Shown here: positions 23,087 through 34,217 of the stretch, piece after piece
Numbering within the stretch: position 1 is the stretch's first letter
Layout: each line of letters starts with the position of its first letter
Source of the DNA: Calonectria ilicicola
Taxonomy: Eukaryota; Ascomycota; Sordariomycetes; Hypocreales; Nectriaceae
Direction of reading: 5' to 3'
NCBI GenBank assembly: GCA_020809705.1
Contig: CP085827.1
Coordinates: 1,116,001 to 1,180,000, forward strand
DNA length: 64,000 bases
Program-made: the position numbers and the translations under genes
The notes under the pieces: generated by a model
What the model saw: only the letters and a program-made list of their open reading frames with translations
Database searches by the model: none
Told to the model about the DNA's origin: nothing

Positions 23087-23625
23087 GGTGGGATCGCGAA
23101 TTCCGGTCAATTTGACTGGCGAGTTGTGCAGATACATGGGCTAGCCCATTTTTTGGCAGGTACCGCCACTAGCCTAGTTGGGAGGCCACTATAACCTGTT
23201 GTAGCCCGCTGGAAGAAGCCCACTGTAGCCCGCTGTAACCCGCTGAAAGCAGGTCACTGTAACCCACTAGAAAAAGCCGACTGTAGCTTGCTATAGGTGA
23301 CTATTACTCACTGTAGCTTGCTATAACCTACTGGAAGAAGCCTACTAAAAATCCTTGATCAAATTGACTGGGTGTTTAGAATCCAGCCAAATTGAATGAA
23401 TAAGTTGATTCAATTTCTTACCAACTATTCCATTTAAAAGCATTGCAAGGAACCCTAACTAATGTGGTACATTGAAAACTCGCTTAACAGTTGAATAATA
23501 TAAAACAGATAGCTTATGCATTTTTATGCATAGAAATACAATACGTCGGGGAAAGCGCTATCTTCACGCATTTTTATGTCAATTTTGGTTCGGTTTTCAA
23601 TTTGACCGGAATTAGCGATCACACC
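23087..23625. mobile_element. MITE-like non-autonomous DNA element
   Basis: The ends 23087-23115 and 23597-23625 are inverted repeats of each other over 29 bases with 26 matches; the shared core reads AATTCCGGTCAA. The element is flanked on both sides by the same 5-bp sequence TTATG (23082-23086 and 23626-23630), a perfect target-site duplication. Inside are degenerate units rich in GTAGCCCGCTG and GTAACCCGCTG (about 23195-23345), a CAAATTGACTGG copy related to the inverted-repeat end, and two GCATTTTTATG copies. There is no open frame for a transposase, so it is non-autonomous. Superfamily is not assigned: a 5-bp duplication does not clearly fit the common fungal Tc1, hAT or MULE classes. 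Confidence 0.8.
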
Positions 23626-24719
23626 TTATGTTGAATATTATTCTTGTTAAAAGCTCTTGATTGCTTTTTCCTTTTCATTATTCTTTCAAGAATTGATATA
23701 ACGAATGATTGTTTTTCCTAGCGTGGGAAGAAATAGATGAGATCAGAACAAACGTCGGTGCATCCTACCGCAAAGTATTGGCGAACATTGAGTATTGCAG
23801 AAAAAGATGTCATTCATGGTAACTTGATCCTCTATCTACGGAAGCGAAAGTGGACAAAACACTCGACATATAGTCATGTACGTTGTAGGGTTGCTTATTT
23901 TGGTTACCAGGCTCATCTGGACTTGGTGGAAGCTTGTCCGGGCACGTGGAGAAAGGGAGGCTGAGCGGACGAACCTAGCTTGGCAAGAAGTTTTAGCTCC
24001 TGTGCAGTAGGACTCTGAATTACTTATATCAGCACTACAGGCCCTCAAAACATGTTGTAATCCATGAATTTATTGCTTATTATTCCATCTTGTTTGGTCG
24101 AGTGGGGTTGGCTGAGATAAGCCTGTCACGTCTCGTCTCCATCATGAATTGTATCGAAGTCACCGTGAACAAAGCATTCCTTTGACTGTATTTTGTGGAG
24201 ATTTTATTATTAGAAAAACTTTTAAATATAAAAAAAGCAGTGCTTCTGCCTAGAAAATACTTTCCTTTAGATTAATATACGTTTGACATCCACTTCAAAG
24301 TGCGGCCTGGCGACTCTCATTTTAATCAGACAGGATGATACTCTGATGACAGATGGTACATGCTTTTGTCCTGGTGCATCTCTACTTTGGTCTGCGATAT
24401 TCGATGAAAGTTTTGTTCAAGGCGAACCGCACTGATCATTTGTTTTTCCGAGAAGTCATAAAAGATTCTCTGGAATTTGGTTTATGCAACAAGGCATTGA
24501 GCCACAAGAGCAACAAAGAGAAGCGCACTGTTCTGTCAAAACAACAAGGGAACTAGAACACATAGCTTAATGAGGATTAATCTGCTCACCACCAAGTTAT
24601 TTCAACCATAATTGAGCAAAAATATCCTTCGAATGTTTTCATTAACTCTTCTTTCATCTGACTATCCGGTGGAGTCTCAAAACTTTTCAACTATTCAACT
24701 CTAACTTTGATCAGATAAA
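23626..24719. other. Intergenic region, no gene recognised
   Basis: AT-rich sequence with a few short open frames lacking motifs; a 75-codon frame at 23737-23964 has no feature to support it. The last 100 bases are probably the promoter of the small membrane protein at 24720. Confidence 0.4.
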
Positions 24720-24926
24720 ATGGCCGCCTCAACGACATATATCCCTGTCGATACATTCACAGCGATTAAAAGCACCGGGGCAGTAACGCTTGCAATCATG
24801 TCAATTTTGCTATCCATTATCGCAATCTTGGTCTCCATTGAAGCTCGGTATTATTGGAGGGAGAGAAGCCGAGCGGAGTTGATGGAAGATCTTGCTTATA
24901 ACAATACCTTGATTCTCGTTGACTAA
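24720..24926 (+). CDS. Small single-pass membrane protein (hypothetical)
   Basis: A 68-residue open frame with a favourable start context (AAAATGGCC). It consists of a polar N-terminus of about 17 residues, one clear hydrophobic helix (about 18-42, TGAVTLAIMSILLSIIAILVS), then a positive patch YYWRERSR and a short acidic tail. By the positive-inside rule the C-terminus would be cytosolic. I recognise no family. The arrangement is too ordered for a random frame, but the gene is short and isolated, so confidence is moderate. Confidence 0.5.
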   Translation: MAASTTYIPVDTFTAIKSTGAVTLAIMSILLSIIAILVSIEARYYWRERSRAELMEDLAYNNTLILVD

Positions 24927-25617
24927 CCAAAGATTTCAGGCTCTATAGAGGAGAACTATAGACCTTAGACAGTAATTCTGATTTATACACTCATTCATAA
25001 TTTATTTCCTGATGCTGGTTTAAATATTCATGCCTAGGGCGAGCTTGGTTCTTCTAATGCCTGTGAACTATTCTAAATGTATTTTAAGAGACCATTCTAG
25101 CTTTTGAATGATAGCTAGATGTGTGAGGCGATGAGTGATGGCGGTGGCTGAGTACTGCTAGTAGATTGAGACCAAAGGTCTGGAAATCCCAAGACTGTGT
25201 TCCTCTCGACTGGTTGTATAGATGATGTCGTTCTTTGTGTGTATGCTCCTACAAGAAACTAGAAAACTTTATTGTATCATTTAGCATAAATATCGAATGA
25301 CGCAGGGTAAATTGAATACACACACGTCTGTTCAAATATCGCATCGTCGCTTCATGCTAAATACAAATCTATCACAGTCGCTTACTCGATGGGCATCCAT
25401 CAATGGCTATGGCTTTTATGTGTAAATGCAATGAAGTTTGAATATTCTGTTTTCCGAAACAACTGTAGTCGATTTCATTGTGTACCAACTATCATTCATG
25501 CTAGCGCTGCCGGATCGCATGTTCTGTTCTCTCCAGTTTTTACTCGCCCTCTTGCATAACCCAGGTATGGAAGACCGAATCTACATCGCCCATCTGGCAT
25601 CCATTTCAAAAGGCCGC
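24927..25617. other. Intergenic region, no gene recognised
   Basis: Downstream of both the small membrane protein and the secreted Cys-rich gene, which converge. Low-complexity AT-rich sequence, no motif-bearing frame seen. Confidence 0.4.
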
Positions 25618-26286
25618 CTAGCAGCTTGAGCCATCAGTTTTCCCACAAGAGTTGGTGTCAGAACAAGCAGAGCCGCAACCGTAGTTGATCTGGTTGGTAG
25701 GTGTGTCCATTGTCCAATCACCCATGCATTGGGTTGTGCTGCCATAGTTGCATCGATGACGGCGGTAGCCGCGCTGTCTGAGGACCTGCTGCTGGGTCCA
25801 GATGGTATGGCATTTCCCGTCGTTCCACGTACAAGCTGTGGTATCGCTGGCAGTAACGCATCGCGACTGCTCATTGGTGACCTGCACACTCAACCCCATG
25901 GTGACACCCTCAATGCTGAGTCCCACCTCAGCACTGATTGACTCCGAACGGCTTTGACAGACTTGATTGCCATTAAGCTTGGTTGCGATGCAGGTCTGCG
26001 TCCCAGTGCAGTAAATATCACCGGATGCCTTTTGCCATGGAAGCAACTCAACTGAAGCATCAACGACGAAGTAGTCCCACCAGCACTTCCGGACCTTCGG
26101 AAATACGTATGGGTGCGTGATGCCGTCAGAGGTAGCGTATGTACCCTGGCCATCGGTGTAAGGACCAGAGTAAGACTGAAATGTGTCGTCACAATTGGGA
26201 ACCGTGTCCCTTTGGATGACTGACGAAGTAACTGGCATCCAGGTGAAAAAAGCACCGGAGGCAATGACGGCGTTCCAAAACTTCAT
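25618..26286 (-). CDS. Secreted cysteine-rich protein, 14 Cys
   Basis: Intronless gene for 222 residues. The N-terminus MKFWNAVIASGAFFTWMPVTSS is a typical signal peptide, and the mature part contains 14 cysteines, four of them in the C-terminal tail (YGCGSAC...NSC...SSC). An even number of Cys and no lysine/arginine-rich sorting signal suggest an extracellular disulfide-bonded protein. The middle (about residues 115-140) alternates small/polar and hydrophobic residues (EVGLSIEGVTMGLSVQVT), as in amphipathic beta-hairpins. A TATATAAA-like box lies about 120 bases upstream (near 26404-26411), so the gene has a promoter of its own. It could be an effector-like, antimicrobial or cell-surface protein; the family is not recognised and no activity is claimed. 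Confidence 0.75.
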   Translation of the reverse strand: MKFWNAVIASGAFFTWMPVTSSVIQRDTVPNCDDTFQSYSGPYTDGQGTYATSDGITHPYVFPKVRKCWWDYFVVDASVELLPWQKASGDIYCTGTQTCIATKLNGNQVCQSRSESISAEVGLSIEGVTMGLSVQVTNEQSRCVTASDTTACTWNDGKCHTIWTQQQVLRQRGYRRHRCNYGSTTQCMGDWTMDTPTNQINYGCGSACSDTNSCGKTDGSSC

Positions 26287-27948
26287 TTTGAGGTGTGTGC
26301 GTTGAAAGAGTATGAATGATGTTTGTCAAGAGTGTTTAGAAAGGATGAGTGAGAATGATAGCTTGATGGGATCCAACCTGGCGTGAATGGAATTCCTGCT
26401 ACTTTATATATTATTTTCCGACCGAAATATTAGAAAAGAGATTCAGTTGATGGCGCAGTGCGCAGTGGTCCAGAGCTGAAGGCATCAGTGCATCGTGTAG
26501 GAGGTCTTGGTCCAATGATCGATCCATGATAATACGGAAAACGCCGTGGGATTTGGCAATCGTCTAGAAACTTTCCCCCAATGCTTCGATGCATTAGCGG
26601 AATGACAGGAACGGCAGGTCATGCAATTCAGAAATCCCATCGAAGTAAATGATTGGCGTGCGGTTGTGCGGATTGTGAACCGTGCTCTTAGTTTATTGCT
26701 TGAATGAAAGTGAGTAAGCAATTACACGCTGATCATCTGGATTGATAATAGGATGCTTCGCAGCGATACCCATGGCATCAGCGCGTCTATCAACACAGCC
26801 CTAAGCACTTCAAATCTCTCTATTCCTATCTGAGTAGGTTGGAAATGGTCATGATGAGATTCGGTCCCATTTTTAGATAGCGTCTAGCGCTTAACTTTTG
26901 GGCTGCATATTCTAGTGGGAAAAGCTGAAGGTAGTTGGGCTATTTTCAGCAAGACCCATCGTGGCGCAGGCTCAAACGGCCCGAGCATGGAAGAATGGCA
27001 ATCGCTAGCGCCGTTTTGTTGAAAATGTGTTGGATGCGTTGACATTGAAGTTGGGCTCATGTTGACAAGTAAAGATGGTTGAATTGAGCGCCCACGAGAA
27101 CTTTTCTAAATATTAGGGGCGAGCCAACAAGGGAAAATTGACAAAGGTGCTCACCTGGAGACCAGAGCAGATGCGGCATTTCTACTTTGGTCGTTCCGAC
27201 GTGTTGATCTTTCGTAATGGTCAAATACACTTTTGACGATGCACAAGAACAAAGAATGCGCCATGGTCTGTTGCAGAAAAGACAAAGAAGAAAGGAAAAT
27301 AAAAGAACAAGTTAAGATTTAATTTCAGTTGTAACTAGAGAAAAAAGCCAAAGTTGATTTCCTTGGTTCTGTTGAGCCACTCTGTTTACTTGGAACATCC
27401 TTATTGGGCTAAACATGAGCACATTGTCGATACTGAAGAACACAGGTAATTGCGACGGGTAATTGATTTATTCTTATGGTTACCATCTGAATATAAAATT
27501 TGAATGGATCAAGGTAACTTATTCTGTTTGGGAAAATGTAACGACTATGAATTGACTATAAGACTGGACACAGGTCTTTAGGAGATATTTAAATGTATGG
27601 CTTTCAGGGGGAAAAACTGGATGATAGGAATGATAGAGTCGATATCTTCTAAATGTAAGAAGAGCAATGAATTGACTCCTTTCTTACGTCCTATCAGAAA
27701 AGCCTCCACTACTTTGAGAGAAAGATGTACATGTATTTGATATTTCGCAGTGTGACAAGGCCCTGGCGAACCATGCACACTCTATACTGGGCATTGCTTG
27801 CCAGAGACTGAGAAATCACGAAATATTATGGGGCCAAAATTCTTCATATGTACATTGGCATTTATTATAATCATGAAACATGGGTCATAAAGACATTCTA
27901 AGTGATCAAAAGGTTACATGAACCAACAACTCGCCCAATAGGTGATCC
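26287..27948. other. Intergenic region, no gene recognised
   Basis: The segment next to 26286 is the promoter of the secreted Cys-rich protein; the segment next to 27949 is the 3' region of the esterase. Between them only short frames without motifs occur. Confidence 0.4.
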
Positions 27949-29877
27949 TTAGTTTCCGAAAACCGTCAAGCTGTGCTCCTTCATCCAGCTCATACCCTCA
28001 GCACGGTAGTTGTCATCCTCGATGGAGTTTTCAGCCAGGTCGAAAACGATGCCCTTTCCACTGACACCGTTGGAGGCATCATAGCTTGGCCAAGTGATTC
28101 CGAGATCTCCCTTCTTTCCGTTGGGGTTGAGGCCTGTGAAGAAGTTTACCCAGGCTGTTGACATGATCTTGGAGAGGGCCTTGGCTTGCTCGGGATAGGT
28201 ACCGTTACCTCCGAAGGGGTTGGTGTCATAGCCGTCACCGTTCAGGTTGTTGAATACAAAGGCGACCTTTACAATAGCGTTAGCGTGGTAACTAAATGAT
28301 ACAGATTATGACAGCGACTCACCTCTTGGAAATGTGTGGCACCATAAACAGGAGTCAAACCATTGACAGTCACATCGAAGCGATAGGCATAGCTGGTAAG
28401 TCCATGCTCGGACCATGCGATGCTGGATCGGCGTCTCTGGTACTGCATGAAAAGATCACCCCAGAGGGCTGCAGTGCGTCGGTATTGCAAACCAAGGGTA
28501 GTGGCGTATGTGTCGTTGGGCTGGATGATGTAGGGCCATGTCTTCAAGGATGGAATACCAACCTTTTGGTCGTTGGGGTACGCCACCATCAACTCATCAA
28601 TGAGTTCATCAGCCGACTTACCGGCGTAGGTGCTGACATCGGCGGGAATAATGGTTGAAATAGCATCTCGCATCTCCGCATCCGTGTTGACACCACCGCC
28701 ATTTGGACCCCTGCCAGTGCCAAAGGCGCTACCCTCATCCGAGTTGGCGCCAATGAGGATTGGGATCTTGGGGAATTTTCCGTTTTGAATCTGATTGGCA
28801 GGATAGTCCGCAATGAAATCATGGTCCAGAACGGGCGGCCAGGGTCCCACAGAGCTGACGTTCAGAGCATAGTTGATCTCGTCGAAGGGGGCTGCTCGGA
28901 GGCAGGCAAGGGCCTCGGCCGAACCCACCAGCTGCGAGCAAGATGAAACGTTGCCTACAAATTCGTTGTATGTGGCTTGCATATCACCAGTTGCGTTGAA
29001 GCCGCCAGCAAAGCGGTTAATTGCACCACCAAAGCCAGACTCGGCAATGGCACCACGGAAAAGACCGTCGTCTCGGCCTAGAATAATGTCAGCTAAGGTA
29101 TCATTTTAGGCAGAGAACTTCTTGCTTACCGTTGTATGCCAGCACTTGGGCAGACACGCTCTCGGCACCGGAGCTCTCTCCAAAGATGGTCACTTTCTTG
29201 GGCGAACCACCAAAAGCCTTGATGTTTTCGTTGACCCAGCGCAGAGCAAGGCGCTGGTCACGGAAACCATTGTTGACAATACCAGCATCCTTTGCCTCGT
29301 CTCCACAGAGGAATCCCATAGCAGAGAGACGGTAGTTCAGACTGACACCAATCATTGGCGTGCCCAACTCGACACTGCGCTCAACAATGAATGAAAGGTT
29401 GTATCTACGGTCAGCAGAGCCACCCATGTAGAGGCCACCGCCATGGATCCAGACAGCAACTGGAAGATCCGATGTATCCTTGATTCCAGAGGGGCGGACG
29501 ACATTGAGATACAAGCAGTCTTCAGACTGCGGGTAGCCAATCTGGTCAGAGCCGTAGCCGTAGCAGTGTGGCGGGTAAGCCTTAGCATCTCGCACGCCAT
29601 CCCAAGAAGAGTCTAATCCCTTGGCTAGAGTGAAACGCTCCGGGACCTTGACGCAATCAGTATTGGGCTACGGATTTGACGTGTGGGTGTGACCTACCTG
29701 CGCGTAAGGCATGCCAAGGAAGAAATCCTGGTCATAGTTGGAGCTGTACACACCAGCGTACGAACCATTCTTGACGGACACTGTTGGGGTGACATCCCTA
29801 GGCAGAGGAACTGCCCTGGACACCACAGATCCAACAATTCCGAGGCCAACAAGGGCAGCTTTAGAAACCGAATTCAT
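27949..29877 (-). CDS. Secreted type-B carboxylesterase/lipase
   Basis: Secreted alpha/beta-hydrolase, 589 residues in four exons: 29877-29698, 29646-29130, 29077-28323 and 28266-27949. The signal peptide is MNSVSKAALVGLGIVGSVVSRA, with a hydrophobic core and a small-residue cut site. Family hallmarks: FFLGMPYAQ near the start, SEDCLYLNVVRP, the oxyanion hole WIHGGG, nucleophile Ser218 in GESSG, an acidic residue in NSDEGSAFG and His481 in GATHFQE. The size and layout match fungal extracellular lipases/cholesterol esterases of the Candida rugosa type. TATATA near 29955, about 75 bases upstream, marks the promoter. Likely role: hydrolysing lipids or other esters outside the cell. It has no link to the intracellular esterase at 6.2 kb beyond family membership. 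Confidence 0.92.
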
Positions 29878-32475
29878 GGCTGAAGATGAGAGATGGACTT
29901 GGCAACAGGCCCTGGACTAATCAAACAACTTCCTCGCTGTACTGCCCAGGCTCATATATATTCTATCAAACGGCACAAGTCCGGCTCATTTCCTACAATA
30001 TCAACTGGGTTTCTCGGTCATTGCTCGGTGCAATTGATCGGTCCCAATCGCATGGATCAACTCATATGTCATTCCGCTGTGGGTTTCCTAACGGTTCTCT
30101 CTGAGGTATAACCCACCCCGGAGTATAGTTTCTGCCGAGGGCTTAATCTTGTTCTCCGCAAAAATGCGACCCCCGCCCCCGCTCAGCCCATGACTTCGGG
30201 CCTTTTCCCCAAGGAAAATGGGGTTCTAGTTTCCGTCACCAGATTTGGGCGAATCACCGCCGTGTCCGGTTTCCTGGCCCATACGTTTTTCGGGAGCTAG
30301 AACTGAGTTGGAAAAGCTGGGGTGCAGTTCCGCTGCGCATCGTGACGAGCATCGCCCGAATAAGATACCAGGACCGTGTCGACCAGCAGCAGCCGTGGTC
30401 ATGTGGTTTTTGCTTGTGGGTTTATATCCGGCGCGGCACGAAGCCCCGGGTTTTTAATAGTGGATCAATACCATTTTATGAGAGGGAGGCGGTTTTTCAT
30501 TTCCTCGAGTTGCCGACTCTTCCAAGACTTTTGGCCTTGGTTGATGTCTCCACACGGGCGTCGGGTCCTGAGCTTCGGCCAACTTTTCATGAACCCCGGA
30601 AAATGTTAACCTGAAGCGTGTTAGTCGGTCGTGCTTTGAGACCGGGCTTCTCGCAGCTCAGCTGGTGGAGGACTGAGGTGGACTCGGCAGGACCGACTTG
30701 TCAGCTCACCACTGCCCACCAAAGTGAGTGCTTTGATGGCCAGTGGGTACTGCTGTGCAGCGCGGTTTGGCGACATTGCTTGGCATGCCTTAACGGACGA
30801 GAGGGATGATGAAATTGCATCAACTTGTCCCGGGAAAGCTGGGTACCTTATAGCAAGCATTTGAATCTCTTCTACTTCACAAACTAGCCAATTCAGGGTC
30901 TTGGCACATCTAGGACGTCGCGACATGATTTGACGTGGATGGTGAATTGACTTTTGGCTGTTTGTTGGCCTGTGTCAAGAGGCATTTGCACTCCACATTG
31001 GTCCATCAGGTTGTCCGCGTGCCAGGGGGATGGAGACTGGGCAACCCCACCATCACCCTGTGACCTTGTTATAGGCGAATGCGATCAGCGGCTTCTTTGT
31101 TGTTTCGTCACCAAATTGCCTCGTCCACATTTTAAGCCAGTCGTGAAGTGGATAGGAGACCCCGCCCCCAAACTTTTGTCAGGGATAGTCGCCACACCTT
31201 GTAAAGGCTATTTACCTGTGGTTCCCACGGACAATGCCACACGGCCAAGCAATTGCCTGCCTATTTGGCATGGATCAATGCGACACTCGGGTTGAGCACA
31301 TACTTATTGGCTGCTTCAGCCCCCCACATTGCATTTCAGAGGTTGCCGGCCAGTATGAGCGGCACCATATCACAAATGCTCCCAGGCTGTGCCGCTTCCT
31401 CTTGCCTCTCTTCCGGATATCGTTTTCTTACGCTTCTGAGATGCGCCGACTGTTCCGGTTTGACAGACCCTGGTAATCAATATTGGCAGGCATCACGCAC
31501 ATGAGGTCACCGCAGGGAATTGATTCGTCAATGCACGCATCACAGCGGTGGTATTTCCGCAGCTACTGCGTCAATTATTAATTTTCCGAGGCTTTTCGTT
31601 GGGGTTTTGGTTTACATGGAGCTATAGCTGCCAACCGCATTAGGTTTTGCTTTCACCCGATTTATGTCACAACTTGACCTTTTCATTCGAGAGGGTGGGT
31701 CGTATTTGATCTCCTTTCAAAGACTAAACTGGTTTTTATACATAGTATACTCCTCCTATTGTGGCATTTTATTGAATTGAATCGCATTTAAGCTGTCGCC
31801 TAGTCTACGCTCAATCAATTACAGATAGAGAACGCATGTCCCCAGCCTGATCTTATCGACGTATCCACCAATCGGCTGGTGCTGACCATGTCCTTTAGGC
31901 GTATGCCCATTCCTGAATCCAGCTAGTAGATAGGAATAATAGACCCGCCTGCATGTAATTTCCTCATCACATAAATGTGATGCACCGCAATGATGTTCAA
32001 GATTACGAAGGCGCGTTGAGATGTGCGTGGAGATTGGTGTTAAAATCATGCTTGCTTCTGAACAACACAATAAAGATGCATGGGAAATAAAATGAAAGGT
32101 AGGTATATGACTCTAAAAATAATTAATAAGTTGATCCAATCCGATAAAAGAGATCGTCGAAGCGGTACACGCTTCTCAAATCACAATCAGTAATGCTCAG
32201 GGCCGGCCTCGATAGGTTAAAGGCGCAACCGCTATCCCATTCAGGCAACAAGATACGCACTGAAACCGGCCGTACTAGCTCTGATCAAGTAGTAGCGATA
32301 ACCCCCTGGGAAACAGGCACTTGCAACTAGGGTCGAGGGCCCTAGTCCAGAACAGATAAGAAATGTTCGGCGCACTATCGTTCTATCCACTTTTCTCTGC
32401 TTCTATTTTTATGTTCATTAATTACATTATTCTATTCTATTATTGGTTGTTCTTATCCTCTAACAAATTATGACG
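29878..32475. other. 2.6-kb intergenic region, no gene recognised
   Basis: The left end is the esterase promoter and the right end the 3' region of the permease. The middle (30-31.5 kb) is more GC-rich than other intergenic DNA, with many overlapping short frames on both strands but no frame that carries a recognisable domain or splices into one. Confidence 0.4.
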
Positions 32476-34217
32476 TCAGTTTGATCCCTTTTTGCGTCTT
32501 GATGGCATTTCTTTCTTTGGGTAGGACGCCAAGACTTCCAGCCCTTGGATTCGATGCAAAAGTTGAAGATTAGGTCCATTATATGTCTTCTGCCCAAACG
32601 AGATCCAGTAAAGTGTCATGAATATACTAACGGCGGCGACAATGATGCCAGTGTAGTTCATATTCTGCATAGACACAGGAATGGAAAATGGGAAAGAGAA
32701 GATGACAGCAAAAGTGACGATATACAAACTGGAGATGGAAGCGATTGGCAAAAAGACGTTTTGTGACATTCGAAACCACCCAGGCAAAACATATCTGCGA
32801 GCCGTAATAAGGTACGGCAAGATTGCGCCCAAATACGACAAGCTCGTAAGTATCACAAACGAGCCCAGAAATGCGTTGAATGCCGTTGAAGAGGCTAGAT
32901 ATATGAACCCCGTCAACGTATTTATAATCCCGCAACACAGGACCGCGTTGAAGGGATTTTCTCGCTTCCAGTGAACTTTACCCAAAAACTTGCTAAATGG
33001 GATTGCATCATCTCTTGCCAACGTCCATAAAATTCGGCTGCATGTAAGATAAGCCCCAATGTTAGTGAATATTTCTGGAATTACCATTGCGAGTAATAAT
33101 CCCATTGTTCCACCCTTTGTTCCAGTCACCTGGAAAAAGACTTCTTGCAGTGGGAAAATGGCCTTTGAGTGGAACAGCCTCTTCGGGTCATCGATGGCGT
33201 AAAATATTGCAATTAGGAATCCCAACGCCGTAACAAAACCGATCGTCATCTGAATCGCAATCGCCTTTGGAATGTTCTTCTTTGGTTTGGGAATTTCTTC
33301 TGCAAGATGCGTCACGCAATCAGGAGTTCCCATGGCATATGCGCCATTCAGCATCCCAGCTAAGAAAACGAAACCGTCATTCTGGTAGCCGGTCAAATTC
33401 ACCCAATCCTTCCAGACAAACTCACTTGGTGCATGGTCTCTGTCCTCTCGAGGGAGAAATATGCACGTAATGATAATGACGGAAAAGCCGATGAAGATGA
33501 GGCAGGTGCCTATATGTGCGAGATGAGGAAGAGCGCGGTTTGCGAACAAAACGGGAAGGCAGCCTAACCATGTGAAGCATAAGTAGACCAGAAGTGAATG
33601 CCACTTTTGCACTCGATACTCTGGATTAAGAACCTGGTGCATCGACAGGATTTGGTTGGATAGAATTGAACTCATGCTCGCAGCCCCAAATGTCCAGCCA
33701 AGGGCATTAAACCAGCCAGCGTACCAACCAGCAACTCGGCCATATTTAGGTCCTCCAGAAACGGTGGCCCAATGATAAACTACTGAATGTTAGAGATGTA
33801 ATGAATATTCTTTGGTTGCTGTACTTGCCTCCAGCTGAAGACGGGATAGCCGATGCAAGTTCTGCGATGCACAATGATATCATGCAATAGAAGACAGACA
33901 CGGCAATTCTGGTGAACGAATTAGCATCGAGATATTCCATATATGTCATTTCAACAAATAATTGACGCTTACAACTCAAAGATTACCCCAGGGGCACCGC
34001 CATTATGAATTGAAAGAGCCTAATTGAAGGTCAATGTCATAACCCCTTGATATAACCTGAGAATTCTTACAATACTACCTCCAAGACAAGGCCAAGTGCA
34101 GCCTGTCATCAGACCAACTCCGCATAAGCTCCATAAGTTGAAGCTCTTGCGAAGTTGAACAGGGCCTATTATTGATCCAATTCTTGGTTTGCCAACATGA
34201 TTTGACGGCGGTGGCAT
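32476..34217 (-). CDS. Choline/amino-acid permease (HNM1-like, APC family)
   Basis: Plasma-membrane permease of the fungal amino acid/choline/GABA group, 526 residues. Exons: 34217-34071, 34019-33973, 33908-33829 and 33782-32476. The third intron (33828-33783) begins GCAAGT, a standard GC-AG donor, and restores SSAGVVYHWATVSGG, the conserved PTAGGxYHW segment of the family. Other signatures are IALSIHNGGAPGVIFEL in the first helices, NLTGYQNDGFVFLAGMLNGAYAMGTPD and HLAEEIPKPKKNIPKAI (the conserved EE..P loop), then SRILWTLARDDAIPFSKFLGKV. About twelve hydrophobic segments are seen. The wording is closest to choline permease Hnm1-type proteins, but GABA or other nitrogen compounds are equally possible. 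The sequence from 34220 to about 34560, with a TATATA near 34546, is probably its leader and promoter. Confidence 0.9.

Noticed and set aside
23195..23345. Regularly spaced GTAGCCCGCTG-type units considered as a CRISPR-like array
   Set aside because: Units are degenerate, about 15-25 bases apart and without unique spacers; they lie inside the MITE-like element of a eukaryotic genome.
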